This document shows positions 10,424 to 19,327 of a stretch of DNA of 64,000 bases, in pieces. Source of the stretch: Myxococcus landrumus (GTDB taxonomy: Bacteria; Myxococcota; Myxococcia; Myxococcales; Myxococcaceae). The DNA is taken from the NCBI RefSeq assembly GCF_017301635.1, contig NZ_CP071091.1:3856001-3920000 (forward strand), read 5' to 3'. Within the stretch, counting starts at the first letter, position 1, and every line of letters starts with the position of its first letter. The position numbers and the translations under genes are program-made. The notes beneath the pieces are model-generated. The model was not told the DNA's origin and searched no databases. It saw nothing but the letters and a program-made list of their open reading frames with translations.

Positions 10424-10561
10424 ACATCCACGGGGAACGGCATCAAGCCGCACGAGTACGTCTCCGACGTCTTGCTTCGCGTGCAGTACCACCCGGCAAG
10501 CCGCCTGGATGAACTCCTACCAGGTCCATGGAGTCGTCGCCCTGCCCCGAACACTTCCTGA
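10424..10561 (+). pseudogene. IS66 TnpC, C-terminal remnant only
   Basis: Directly after tnpB a frame with no start reads NGIKPHEYVSDVLLRVQYHP and then ASRLDELLP before stopping at 10561. This is the extreme C-terminus of the IS66 TnpC transposase, whose full length is about 500 residues. The catalytic part is absent, so an internal deletion has fused the end of tnpB to the end of tnpC. Confidence 0.65.
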
Positions 10562-11101
10562 AGCACGCAGCGGACCTGTTGCGCAGCCGAAAGCGTTACC
10601 CCGCCAATAGCCCTGGTCCAGGGGACTCCTCACTCCTTAGGACAGCCAATTCCGGATGAGGATAGAGAAAGCAGTGTTACGAATTTTGAATCAGAAGCCG
10701 CCGCTTCGTGGAGCGCATCGAGAATCCGTCCATACAGGGCGAAGCATTCGGCCTCGAAACAGTTCAATCCGCATCAAAGATTTCATGAACATGGAGACCA
10801 AGAGAGCCAGACGCAGAAATGCGCTCCCCGTCCATTGTAACGCCGGCACTGTATGTCCGTGGGGGTTCAACTCCTCACATTGAGGCCAGCACCCCTCAAT
10901 TATCTCGCCAGGCTTCCGACCGATTGATCGTGAAGAGGGCAAGCCATTTCTCGCATCAATTTTTCTTTCGCCTTTTGCCTCGTTTCGGATAACAAAACGC
11001 CCTGCCACTTCCTGCATTTCCCCATTTGTAGCCAACACCTGCCTTTCAGGCCATCACTCGTGCCGGAGGCAGGCACCTCGACTCACATCGAAAGGGAGAG
11101 C
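10562..11101. other. 540-base stretch without a recognisable gene
   Basis: This AT-richer stretch separates the IS66 remnant from the secreted protein gene at 11102. Short open frames exist on both strands, the longest being 115 codons on the minus strand, but none has a ribosome site or familiar sequence. It presumably holds the promoter for 11102, although no convincing -35/-10 pair was identified. Confidence 0.4.
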
Positions 11102-12727
11102 ATGTCGTCACGTTCCATGCGGTGGATGGAGAGAGGCTGTTTGTCGGTCATTTCCCTGGCTGGATTGCTCGTCGTGCTGCCAGGAGACGCCCAGGCCGCC
11201 TGTGGTTGCTCGGGCAATCCAGGGACCATCACCTCGGACACCACGGGCCCCTGCCTGCGTGTCACAGCCCCCTCCGGAGCCGCCAACAGCATCACCTTCC
11301 GATTCAACCAGGCCTATGCCTGTGGCCAATACGTCACAGGAGAGTATTTCGTCAGTCCTGCCACCGTGGGAGGGAAGGTCACCCTCACCGACATCACGCC
11401 CAAGGTCACCGGGCGTCACGGCGTGGCGGTCAATCCCTCGGGACTCAACGCGGTCCCCTGGGACAAGCGTTTGAGCAGCACGGGGTACAAGACGCTCACG
11501 TTCCCCTATGCGGCGTCCGCCGGCAGCTCCGTCGTCAAGTACGTGTCCGACAATCCCTCGGGTGATTGTGACGCGGTGGGCGAGAAGTCCTGTGGCCGAT
11601 TTGCCGCCGCGCTCACGGTGGTGGCTGCCGCGCCTGCGAATCCGGCGAAGACCTTCCGTCCACCGTATGTGGGCACCTACAAGCCCACTTTCACCACGGA
11701 CCAATTGCAGACCCAGTTCCTCTCTCGAATTCCGCGCTCGCAGTTCACAGAGGTGGTCAACCGCACGGAGGCGGAGTCCTGGGTCCGAGGCCTGCGCCTG
11801 GATTACACGAACGACTCCGTGGTGTGCGACCTCACGCCTCCAGAGGACAACATCCCCTATGGCCGTCCTTGGGCCACGGACATGTGGATGTACGACACGC
11901 ATCTGTACGCCTGGCTCAACATGGGTGATGTCTGTGATACCGCCCCCTGCTCCGCGACTCAGGACCTGGCCGCCAAGCAGAAGGTGCTCGTCGCGCTGGT
12001 GCAGCACGGCATCGACGTCTGGGCCAACCACAAGATGGGCAGCAGCTTCTGGCGCGGCGGTGGTGGCAATGGGGGCGGCAAGCTCCTGAACTACGCCTTC
12101 GCGGCGGCCATGCTCCAAGCACCGGAGATGCTCGCGGACCTGGCCCAGGCCCAGGGACAGGAGTTCTTCGAGACGGGCAGCTATTACCGCGGCGTCAACG
12201 GCGTGGCTCTGTGGGGCCAGGAGGCGGGCTCCGAGGAAGAGTATTGGGCGGACCTGGCCCAGCCCCCGGGTTCGACCAAGACCATCCGAGACCCCTATGG
12301 CCTCATCGACGGCGGAGGCGAGCTGGGGGGCGCATACCAGGACAACACGGCCAAGCCCACGCAGTACACGGGGCTGTTCATGCGCCTGATGCCCGCGCTC
12401 GCCCAGGCGTGGCCCACGGCGAACCGCGACACCATTCTCGAGTACGCCGACCGTTGGGTGAACGTGGGAGCCTGGACGCAGCCGGACGTCTGCGCCCCGG
12501 TCACCACGTGGGACCGCTACGGCGTGGACTTCGGGCCGGATGGTCAGGGGTCCTGCATCCACGACACCCAGGCGCCGCTGGGTCGCGCCCCGGAGAGCCA
12601 TGGCGCAAACCAGAACGGCGGGAACCGCACGGAGATGGTCGGCGAGCAGATGTGGTCATTGCTGCGCGGGTGCGTGGACACCTGCTCGTGCTCAGGCCAG
12701 AGCTGCGCGATTCCGCCCACGCCGTAG
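11102..12727 (+). CDS. secreted protein of unknown function
   Basis: A 541-residue protein with a clear Sec signal peptide: a basic start (MSSRSMRWMERG), a hydrophobic core LSVISLAGLLVVL, and probable cleavage after AQA before ACGCSG. The chosen ATG has GGGAG six bases upstream. The mature part begins with a Cys-rich segment and a probable beta domain to about residue 190. A region rich in Trp, Asn and Gly follows, with segments such as WANHKMGSSFWRGGGGNGGG and EQMWSLLRGC, which might be an alpha/alpha toroid like those of polysaccharide lyases. Twelve or so cysteines point to disulfides outside the cytoplasm. I do not recognise the family. A polysaccharide deacetylase gene is its convergent neighbour. 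Confidence 0.7.
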   Translation: MSSRSMRWMERGCLSVISLAGLLVVLPGDAQAACGCSGNPGTITSDTTGPCLRVTAPSGAANSITFRFNQAYACGQYVTGEYFVSPATVGGKVTLTDITPKVTGRHGVAVNPSGLNAVPWDKRLSSTGYKTLTFPYAASAGSSVVKYVSDNPSGDCDAVGEKSCGRFAAALTVVAAAPANPAKTFRPPYVGTYKPTFTTDQLQTQFLSRIPRSQFTEVVNRTEAESWVRGLRLDYTNDSVVCDLTPPEDNIPYGRPWATDMWMYDTHLYAWLNMGDVCDTAPCSATQDLAAKQKVLVALVQHGIDVWANHKMGSSFWRGGGGNGGGKLLNYAFAAAMLQAPEMLADLAQAQGQEFFETGSYYRGVNGVALWGQEAGSEEEYWADLAQPPGSTKTIRDPYGLIDGGGELGGAYQDNTAKPTQYTGLFMRLMPALAQAWPTANRDTILEYADRWVNVGAWTQPDVCAPVTTWDRYGVDFGPDGQGSCIHDTQAPLGRAPESHGANQNGGNRTEMVGEQMWSLLRGCVDTCSCSGQSCAIPPTP

Positions 12728-12750
12728 CCCGAGCCTCGCATGAACTCCGT

Positions 12751-12775
12751 GCCCTCTCTCGCAAAGAGAGAGGGC
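12751..12775. terminator. bidirectional hairpin terminator
   Basis: An inverted repeat, GCCCTCTCT and AGAGAGGGC around a short loop, lies between the convergent genes ending at 12727 (+) and 12792 (-). Neither side carries a long T run, so it may work as a bidirectional or Rho-assisted stop. Confidence 0.6.
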
Positions 12776-12791
12776 ATCGTCATGCCCAGTG

Positions 12792-13688
12792 TCAGCGATT
12801 GAGGACGGTCTTGTTGTACCAGTCTGCAATCTCTCCACCGGTGGTCATCCACACATCCTTGCGCGATGTGATGTGGGCGAGCGCCTGGGCGAAGTGCTTG
12901 CTGCGGTGCGGATGCCCAATCAGGAACGGGTGCAGGGCGATAGCCATCACACGGCCCGTCTTCGCACCGTCCTCGTAGAGGGTGTCAAACTGGTCAATGA
13001 TGGTCCTCGCGAAGCCTTCTCCGCTCTGCCCATGCACAAGGAATGCGCCGAAGTCGTTGAGTTCGAGCGCGTACGGTACCGACAGCATTTGGCCCGTCTT
13101 CACTCGCATGGGGTAGGGCTGCTCGTCGTTCACCCAGTCCGCGACGTACTGGATGCCCGCCTCGGCCAGGTAATCCAGCGTGTGGAGCGACTCGCTGAGC
13201 GCGGGCCCGAGCCAACCCCGAGGCGCCTTGCCGGTGCTCTTCGTGATGGTCTCCACCACGGAGAAGATGTGCTTGCGCTCCTCCTCGGGTGAATGTTGCG
13301 GGAGCAGGATGGAGTTGGTTTTTCCGTGGCCCATCCATTCCCAACCCAACTGGGTTCCCGCCTCGATGATGCGAGGGTAATGCTGGGTGGCATCCGAGTT
13401 GAGCGCCACGGTGCCCTTCACGCCGTACTTCTGCATCACCTCCATCAGGCGCCAGATGCCCACGCGGACGCCGTAATCCCGCCAAGCATAATTCAACACG
13501 TCCGGCGCCAGGTTCGTGGTCGAAGAGATGAGCGAACTGGACGGCCGGTCGAAATAGAAATGCTCGACGTTAGGGATGACCCAGACAGCCACACGGGCGC
13601 CGTTGGGAAGATGGAGGGGCGGCCGGTCGACGATGGGAGAATACGGGAAACGATCATGCTCCTGAGGAACAGCCAAGGCTTGCGACAT
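12792..13688 (-). CDS. polysaccharide deacetylase family protein (PuuE/allantoinase-like)
   Basis: A 298-residue NodB-fold protein. The segment GVKGTVALNSDATQHYPRII followed by GWEWMGHGKTNS is typical of the PuuE/cytoplasmic allantoinase-like branch of carbohydrate esterase family 4. No signal peptide is present, so it should act in the cytoplasm. Substrates in this branch include allantoin and related amide compounds as well as N-acetylated sugars; the sequence does not decide which. It ends 16 bases from the hairpin at 12751 and is convergent with the secreted protein gene. Confidence 0.8.
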   Translation of the reverse strand: MSQALAVPQEHDRFPYSPIVDRPPLHLPNGARVAVWVIPNVEHFYFDRPSSSLISSTTNLAPDVLNYAWRDYGVRVGIWRLMEVMQKYGVKGTVALNSDATQHYPRIIEAGTQLGWEWMGHGKTNSILLPQHSPEEERKHIFSVVETITKSTGKAPRGWLGPALSESLHTLDYLAEAGIQYVADWVNDEQPYPMRVKTGQMLSVPYALELNDFGAFLVHGQSGEGFARTIIDQFDTLYEDGAKTGRVMAIALHPFLIGHPHRSKHFAQALAHITSRKDVWMTTGGEIADWYNKTVLNR

Positions 13689-13992
13689 CGTCTTTCTCCC
13701 AATGAATGGCGAGCCGAACGGGCAGGCCTCGCCAAGAGGGGCGTGGCGGCTCCGCTCACCGAGTTGGCAGAAAGATAAATCCCTCCGTGTTTTTGACTAG
13801 AAGGCCCTAATTCCGAAGTCTCCGGACAGAGATGTCCGCAATAGGTTCGCGGCCAGACGATGGCTCCCCCCTCGAAATCACTGCCATCTGGGATGACCTC
13901 CGCGACCTCAACATGGCCCTGCTGACTTCAAACCCAGACACCGCGGGAGAATACCGCCGACGAGCCTTCCTCCCCCGCCCCCTCCGAACCAA
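13689..13992. other. 304-base stretch without a recognisable gene
   Basis: Upstream of the deacetylase no convincing gene is seen. Open frames of about 60 to 120 codons exist on both strands, without ribosome sites or familiar motifs. It ends in an IS66 fragment. Confidence 0.35.
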
Positions 13993-14148
13993 CTACACAG
14001 GATTTGGGACCTGCCCCTTGCGCAGGTCCACGGGCTCGCGCGCCAGCAGGATGCGCACCGTCCGAGGAAGCAGCGGCAGCATCAGATGCTCGCCGCCGTG
14101 CTCGCACTCACGCAACTTCGGCCACTCATCCGGGTTGAGTCGTCGCAT
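13993..14148 (-). pseudogene. IS66 TnpB fragment
   Basis: A 51-codon frame on the minus strand starts MRRLNPDEWPKLRE and contains PRTVRILLAREPVDLRKG. This is the junction of an IS66 TnpA tail and the TnpB N-terminus (compare the intact AVRFHLAAEPVDMRKS at 10050). It stops right after the conserved motif, so only a scrap is left. It is a different IS66 lineage from the copy at 9678. Confidence 0.55.
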
Positions 14149-14232
14149 GCCCCCTGCCCCCCCGAGGCGCGCTCAACTCAGGGCGCCCGCCATCGGTCGA
14201 TGACGGAGGGACACACCGAGGGCCCATGCGCC

Positions 14233-14270
14233 CAAACAAAAAGCCCAGCAACCTCGCGGCTGCTGGGCTT
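14233..14270 (-). terminator. intrinsic terminator of the former host tRNA/tmRNA gene
   Basis: A perfect 10-bp stem (AAGCCCAGCA / TGCTGGGCTT) with a GC-rich loop is followed on the minus strand by TTTTTGTTT. It lies directly downstream of the tRNA-like 3' end at 14277. This is the position expected for the terminator of the host RNA gene into which the prophage inserted. Confidence 0.75.
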
Positions 14271-14276
14271 CACTCT

Positions 14277-14300
14277 GTGGAGGCGGCGGGAATCGAACCC
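14277..14300 (-). other. left attachment site (attL core)
   Basis: A 24-bp sequence identical to 57874-57897. On the minus strand it reads GGGTTCGATTCCC followed by GCCGCCTCCAC, the T-loop and 3' acceptor strand of a tRNA or tmRNA. No matching 5' acceptor strand (GGAGGCG) follows on the phage side, so this is the duplicated 3' end only. The adjoining terminator at 14233 shows that the left flank is the true host side. Confidence 0.8.
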
Positions 14301-14428
14301 ACGTTCGGGGAGTGCGCAAACCCAGCAGATTCGCGCCCTTACCTCGCAACTACCCGGAATGATTCGGAATCGGTGTCCCGCCCCCTCCCCTCTTGTCCCA
14401 CCATGTTCCGGCGCGTTCCGCAGCTTCA

Positions 14429-14446
14429 TGCGACATACGTGCAACA
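14429..14446 (+). repeat. 18-bp repeat, left copy (candidate integrase arm site)
   Basis: TGCGACATACGTGCAACA occurs here, 129 bases inside the left core, and again at 57811-57828, 46 bases inside the right core. Both copies have the same orientation. Position and pairing suggest arm-type binding sites of the integrase, but this is inference. Confidence 0.5.
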
Positions 14447-14602
14447 TGGCGGGGCAAGGTCGCGAGGGCCCCACCTGCACGATCGCGTCTCCTCCTCCGC
14501 CCTACAGTCGAGTCGGGAACAGCTCCAGGAGTCCCGCCCGGTCGAGCCGCTCTCTTGGATGCGCAGCCAGCGCCACATGCCCCGGATACCCGGCTGATAG
14601 TG

Positions 14603-14956
14603 CTACTCCGGATCTAGTGCCCAGGTTCCTTCTTCCCACCTCTTGAGGGCTTCCTGGGCCTCAAATGGGATGAGCCCCTCCCCCTTCGCAGCCTCTTGGA
14701 GCACAGCCTTCGACTCGACAGTCTTGTAGCGGAGCAGCAGGGCCGCAGCAGCGGTCCTCACGTCCATCCGTGAATGTGCGAAGAGCGTTGCGAGTGCATC
14801 ACGGCCCACGTCGCCGTGAGACCTGAGTCGGTCAAACGCCGCAAGCGCTTTGTCCGCATGCTTGTTCCCGGTCCTCGCGTCTCCACGCATGATCGCCTCG
14901 GTCTGCGCGACAGTGTGGTGCGCAAACTCACCTACCAGTTCTCCAAGCTCGGCCAT
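14603..14956 (-). CDS. sitI: DUF2019-type immunity protein, SitI-like
   Basis: A 117-residue helical protein of the DUF2019/HEAT-like type (TLFAHSRMDVRTAAAALLLRYKTVESKAVL near residues 60-90). It follows the toxin gene; the toxin stop codon overlaps its start region. The ATG at 14956 is preferred, with AAAGG nine bases upstream. GTG 14959 and TTG 14962 are in frame just before it. Small DUF2019 proteins follow SitA-type toxins in myxobacteria and neutralise the cognate nuclease. The role here follows from position and family; it has not been shown to bind this toxin. It is the last gene before the phage end. Confidence 0.7.
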   Translation of the reverse strand: MAELGELVGEFAHHTVAQTEAIMRGDARTGNKHADKALAAFDRLRSHGDVGRDALATLFAHSRMDVRTAAAALLLRYKTVESKAVLQEAAKGEGLIPFEAQEALKRWEEGTWALDPE

Positions 14957-16479
14957 CACCAAGCACCTTTCCGGACGTTGTCGAGAGCCCGCAACCCGAA
15001 ATCCCTTTGAGCCTCGAACGACTGACTACGCATCCAGTCTCGTACAGTCATCGTCCTGGACCCAGTCACTCGATACTGAATCGACGAATAGAACGCGCTG
15101 ACCCTAGTGTGAAGGTCCTTGTCGAGCGCAACGATGTTCTTCTCGTTGTGAATCGCCTTCGAGCCGAACCGTCCCACGTTGCCGTCGGTCTGCTCGACGA
15201 TGTGGTGCCACTCCTTCCCCGGCCCTGCTGGCCCCATCGCGCGCTTGAAGGACTTGAACGACGAGTAGGACTTCGCACCAGTGAGGCCCGAGGGCGGTGT
15301 CGAGCCTGAATCGGCCCCCTCCCCCACTCGCTGAAGGATGATGGCCGCGACTGGTCCTCCACTCAGCACCGCCGCAGCCCGCCCCACCGGCACCGCTACC
15401 AGACTCATCCTGGCCATGCCGTTGACGGATAGCGACAGCGCCGGGACCTCTACCGTGGCCAGTGCTGTCCCCTGGAAGGTGCGCGTCGCGGCAGATGCGG
15501 TCCCCCAGGTGGCAATCAGGTTCGTGACCATCTTCGAGACGGCCTGAATCTGTTCGCCCCGCGTCATGTACTTGAAGCGCTCCAGGTACTCGGGCGACGA
15601 CTCGATGAGGGCCACCACTGCGGCGGGCATCTGTCGGAGCGCGTCCAGGTTCTCCGCTGGCGAGGTTGAGAAGAACTTCCCCACCGCGAGGGCCAGCCCC
15701 ACGAATGCCTCTTCGGCACCGTCCAGCCCGCGACTCACGACATCGGCATCGTCATGGACGTCCGCGATGGGGAACCCGTTGGCCTCCCGCAGCTCCGCGT
15801 CCAGCAGGCGGAAGACGCCCGTACTGCCGTCGTAGAAGCGACCCAGCTCGAAGCCGTGCGCGCGAAAGGCCCCGTCCTTCCACTCGACGGGCTCCACCTT
15901 CTGCTGTGTCCGCCCGCTCGGGACCCACGCGAGATACCCGTCGGGCCGCAGCACCGCGACGTGGGTGAAGCGCCCGACTCGCCGCACCAGCTCGGCCTGT
16001 GACACCTCCCCCGTGTCCAGGACTTCGCGCAGCATGAAGCCCACCGCGACGCGTGCCGGGAACTGTCCCAGCGTCACGTCCTTGCCTAGCAGCACGTTCA
16101 GGAGCCGTCCCGCATGCGTGGGCGTGAGGGGGCTCCCAACCACGGGGCGCGCGTCGTGCTCCTCCAACCCAGCGGACGCCAGCAGCGCTTCCCAGGTATC
16201 CACCACCCCGGCGTCACTCGCGACCTTGTTCCCGGACGAGTTGCTCTCCGCCTTCGCGGGCCCCTCGCGGAAGACTCGACGGCGCCGCTTCCGCCCCTCC
16301 TCATCGAAAGACGGTGCCGTTGCGCGTGGAGGCAACTCGCGCCGGAACGTCTTGGGACGCGACTCCCGGGACACGCGCGAAGCCAAGCTCAGCGCTCCAC
16401 CCGGCCCCGGAGCCAGCGACACCGAAGCGCATCCCGTGGTGAGCAGGAGCAGCGACAGCAACAGGTGGCTAGCGCGCAT
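14956..16479 (-). CDS. sitA: SitA-type lipoprotein toxin with C-terminal HNH-like nuclease
   Basis: A 507-residue polymorphic toxin. Residues 1-17 form a lipoprotein signal peptide with lipobox LTTGC (Cys17). The middle carries a hydrophobic stretch near residues 340-385. The last ~100 residues contain GKEWHHIVEQ, then IHNEKNIVALDKDLHTRVSA, a WHH/AHH-type HNH nuclease arrangement. SitA toxins of Myxococcus are lipoproteins handed to sister cells by TraA/TraB outer membrane exchange, killing cells that lack the immunity protein. I recall SitA5 as the closest family name. The gene overlaps sitB by 11 bases and touches sitI, so the three are co-transcribed. Neither transfer nor killing can be shown from sequence. 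Confidence 0.8.
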   Translation of the reverse strand: MRASHLLLSLLLLTTGCASVSLAPGPGGALSLASRVSRESRPKTFRRELPPRATAPSFDEEGRKRRRRVFREGPAKAESNSSGNKVASDAGVVDTWEALLASAGLEEHDARPVVGSPLTPTHAGRLLNVLLGKDVTLGQFPARVAVGFMLREVLDTGEVSQAELVRRVGRFTHVAVLRPDGYLAWVPSGRTQQKVEPVEWKDGAFRAHGFELGRFYDGSTGVFRLLDAELREANGFPIADVHDDADVVSRGLDGAEEAFVGLALAVGKFFSTSPAENLDALRQMPAAVVALIESSPEYLERFKYMTRGEQIQAVSKMVTNLIATWGTASAATRTFQGTALATVEVPALSLSVNGMARMSLVAVPVGRAAAVLSGGPVAAIILQRVGEGADSGSTPPSGLTGAKSYSSFKSFKRAMGPAGPGKEWHHIVEQTDGNVGRFGSKAIHNEKNIVALDKDLHTRVSAFYSSIQYRVTGSRTMTVRDWMRSQSFEAQRDFGLRALDNVRKGAW

Positions 16480-17821
16480 TGTCCACCCCCAACCCCACCG
16501 AGGCGAAGGCGCCAGGTCGCAACGCCCCTTCGGTGGTGGGGAACAGCAACGTGCCGCCCGTCCCCGTCGCGTAGAACCCTCCCCCCAGGAACCGCCACCG
16601 GACTTCCGCCGACCCCAGGTAACGCGCCCCAGGCTGCCCCACCCCCACGGCGAGCCCCTTCAACGCGACTTCCACGCTGCGCTCGAAGAGCTGCACCGCG
16701 ACGCGCCCATCCACGTCGAAGCGCCCCCAGGAGAACACCTCAGCGCCCAGTGAGAGCTTCAGGTGGGCTTTCGGCCCTCCGTAGGACACCGCATCCCAGC
16801 CGACTTCCGATTCACCGAAGAGGGAGTAGCCATCCGGGAACGGGGCATCCGCGAGCGGCGCCCCGGATGTCCCCGCGGCCTGGAAGCGCGCAAGCTCGTA
16901 GTCCGCGCCGAAGAAACCCTGCCGGAAGCCCCCGCGCTGGTGCCTCGCTTCCAGCCGCAGAATCATGTCCAGGGTGGACGTCTCGGCATCCGCACCGACG
17001 CCCGCCACCGCGCCCCACGCGCCCCCCGTGTCGGGCCTTCCACCCCAGCCCGCGAAAACGTGCGCCTCGAACTCGGGCCGGACGACCAGCACCGCCACCG
17101 CGTCCACGTGCGCGAGCGTCACCGAAGCCGCGCGACCACCAGCTCGCCCCCAGTCATGGACTGCCGACATTCCCAGGGTGTAGCGGCCCCTCTGCTGGGG
17201 CCTGCCGAAGAGAACGTGCTCCAGGTCCAGTTCCGCCTCCGCGCCCATCAACCGGGCGCCCAGCACGTCCGAGGTGAACGCCTCGACGTAGACAGGCCCC
17301 AGCGTGCCGGTGAGGACACCCGCCGCAGGGTGGTAGTTGGGGTTCGCCCGGTGGGCGTAGCGCCGGACCAGGTGCCCGGAGAGCAGGCTGTAGCTGTCTA
17401 TCTGCCCGAACCACACGCCCAACGGCGAATTGTCCGAGCCCAGCTTGAGCCCCCGGACCAGTTGGCCCCAGTCCGAAAGCTCGTCCCAGTCCTCGCGACG
17501 GACAATCCCACCGTCCCTGGGGCCCCAAATCCGCAACCGCAGCGGAGCCCCGAGGTTGACGCCGAACTCCTCGCCCCGCTCGAAGTCAATCGTCGGGTCG
17601 ACCTGGAAGTAGCCTGAGTCCGTCCCCACACCCGCCCGGGGCAAGAGTGCCCACGTGGTGGCTTCGACGCGGAAGAGGTTCCACCATCTTTCGTCAGGCT
17701 CGACACCCGGCGCGTCTTCCTCCAGTTCCTCGGGCGAGGGTTCCTCTTCAGGTTCCTGTGCCCACGCCACCCCCGGCAGCATCAGCAGCAGTACAACAAG
17801 CCAGCTTCGATTCCTTTGCAT
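16469..17821 (-). CDS. sitB: outer-membrane-type protein in the SitB position
   Basis: A 450-residue protein with a signal peptide (MQRNRSWLVVLLLMLPGVAWA, cut before QEPEEEP), then an acidic linker, then a region rich in alternating aromatic and glycine residues with the look of a beta-barrel. The ATG at 17821 is chosen because GGGGGA precedes it by six bases; an upstream in-frame start at 17866 would spoil the signal peptide. In myxobacterial sit operons the gene before sitA is sitB, an accessory that enhances toxin delivery. The barrel-like character is my reading of the sequence, and I am not certain the SitB family has this fold. Confidence 0.55.
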   Translation of the reverse strand: MQRNRSWLVVLLLMLPGVAWAQEPEEEPSPEELEEDAPGVEPDERWWNLFRVEATTWALLPRAGVGTDSGYFQVDPTIDFERGEEFGVNLGAPLRLRIWGPRDGGIVRREDWDELSDWGQLVRGLKLGSDNSPLGVWFGQIDSYSLLSGHLVRRYAHRANPNYHPAAGVLTGTLGPVYVEAFTSDVLGARLMGAEAELDLEHVLFGRPQQRGRYTLGMSAVHDWGRAGGRAASVTLAHVDAVAVLVVRPEFEAHVFAGWGGRPDTGGAWGAVAGVGADAETSTLDMILRLEARHQRGGFRQGFFGADYELARFQAAGTSGAPLADAPFPDGYSLFGESEVGWDAVSYGGPKAHLKLSLGAEVFSWGRFDVDGRVAVQLFERSVEVALKGLAVGVGQPGARYLGSAEVRWRFLGGGFYATGTGGTLLFPTTEGALRPGAFASVGLGVDNAR

Positions 17822-17973
17822 ACACGTCCCCCATGCGCGCCCCGGAACGAGGCACGAAGAACACACGTCTCCCGGTCGGCTCAGCGACTCGCGCCGCGCC
17901 GGTGGTGAATCAGCTTCTGTGAAAGGGATTGGGTGCCGACGTCAGTCTGTCGGCAGGACTACGGCCATCTCGG

Positions 17974-19170
17974 CTATGCGCTGTCGCTCTCGGTCATCGA
18001 CTGCCGTTCGCCACTCGCAAACCGGGCAGTCGTTGTGACCTCGCCCTCGTCAGGGAACTCGGCATCCGCGCCCTCCGGTTTGCGCCTCTCGACGGACTTC
18101 GCAACCAGGGCCGTCAGTTCGGCCACGGCATCCGCCTTCGTGAAGACGCCACCCATCCACGCGTTGATGTCCCCCGCCAGCTCCCGCGCTGACTGGTAGC
18201 GCTCAGCGGGTGCCGGGGTAAGAAGCCGTCCGAGGAGCACGCGCAAGCTCTGCGGCAACCCTCGCGTCAGTACGTCGACGTCAGCCGAGGTGAATGTAGC
18301 GGCCTGCCAGATGGCGGCCTCAACCGTCGGCTGCAAGCCCGCGAGCGTCGCGCGTCGAATCGCCTGTTTGACGCGTCGTTGGCGCCGTTCCGAGAGTGCC
18401 GCGACTCGCTCAGGAGAAACGGGCGCGTCCGGGTAGAGCAGGCACCTGCCGGTCGACAGCTCCAACATCACAAGCCCCAGACTGAAGAGGTCCGAGCGCG
18501 CATCAACCTTCCCGCCGAGCAGCGCTTCAGGGGATGCGTAGAAGAAGTCCCCTTGCGGGCGGCGAACCGATGTTGTGAGGCGCCCCGGGAGCGTCGACGT
18601 TGCGGCCCCGAAATCGGAGAGCTGAACCGAGCCATCCCAGTCGAAGAAGATGCGGTCTGGGTCGACGGCGCGATGAACGATGTTGAGGGGCACCCCGGCC
18701 GCATCCTTCGCGGAGTGCGCATGGTCCAACGCGCTTGCCAGTTGCGCGCCGATGAAGAGCGTCATTTCGGGCGAAAACCAAACACCCAGCTCGGACACCA
18801 TCGAGAGCATGTCAGCAAGGGCATTGCCCGCGGGGTGCTCCAGAACGGCGTACCAGTAGCCGTGGACCTTGTGCAGCCCCAGCACCTTCAGGATGCCGGG
18901 GTGGTCCAGGTGCTCGGCAATGCGAACCTCTTCCAACAGCTTCGTTCGGGCACGGCGGACACGACTCCCTGACGGGCCGGACTGGTCAGGAATCGCCTTC
19001 AGCAGAACCTTGCCGCGAGGATGCCCTTCGAGGGTCCGGCGTCGCGCCAGAAAGAGGCTTTGCCCGTGGTGGGCAGGCCCCAGGCTCTCCCTGAACTCGT
19101 AGGAGTGCCCATCCGCCGAGAAGAGGATGGCCCCCTTGGGAAGCCCAAACTCAATAGCCTTTGATGCCAT
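17974..19170 (-). CDS. Ser/Thr kinase-fold protein, probable pseudokinase
   Basis: A 398-residue protein with the Hanks kinase fold. The ATP-binding Lys58 (VLLKAIP) and DFG (186-188, LSDFGAA) are present. The catalytic loop reads HRAVDPDRIFF at 166-176, where kinases have HRDLKPxN: the catalytic Asp is Ala168, the following Lys is Asp170, and the loop Asn is Arg173. It should therefore bind nucleotide but transfer phosphate poorly or not at all. No transmembrane segment is seen. It lies 158 bases downstream of an apparently active kinase and upstream of the sit cassette, which suggests a regulatory partner role; that is inference. Confidence 0.75.
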   Translation of the reverse strand: MASKAIEFGLPKGAILFSADGHSYEFRESLGPAHHGQSLFLARRRTLEGHPRGKVLLKAIPDQSGPSGSRVRRARTKLLEEVRIAEHLDHPGILKVLGLHKVHGYWYAVLEHPAGNALADMLSMVSELGVWFSPEMTLFIGAQLASALDHAHSAKDAAGVPLNIVHRAVDPDRIFFDWDGSVQLSDFGAATSTLPGRLTTSVRRPQGDFFYASPEALLGGKVDARSDLFSLGLVMLELSTGRCLLYPDAPVSPERVAALSERRQRRVKQAIRRATLAGLQPTVEAAIWQAATFTSADVDVLTRGLPQSLRVLLGRLLTPAPAERYQSARELAGDINAWMGGVFTKADAVAELTALVAKSVERRKPEGADAEFPDEGEVTTTARFASGERQSMTESDSA

Positions 19171-19327
19171 GCACTACCCCCCTATCGCGTGGTGACCTCG
19201 CGAAAGCGAAAGTGCGCGGAAGGTAGCGCTGGCCACATTCGGGCGGAACGCCTCCAGAGGTCTAGTGCGCAAGAATCCGGAAAACGCAAAAAATGAGCAC
19301 CCTACCTGATAGGTACTCCCGGGCTGC

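Noticed and set aside
10691..11038. 115-codon minus-strand frame in the gap before the secreted protein
   Set aside because: No ribosome site, no familiar motif, stop-rich surroundings.
11108..12601. 497-codon minus-strand frame opposite the secreted protein
   Set aside because: The plus frame has a signal peptide and ribosome site; this frame has neither.
13832..14203. 123-codon plus-strand frame left of the prophage
   Set aside because: Its second half is antisense to an IS66 fragment; no support for the first half.
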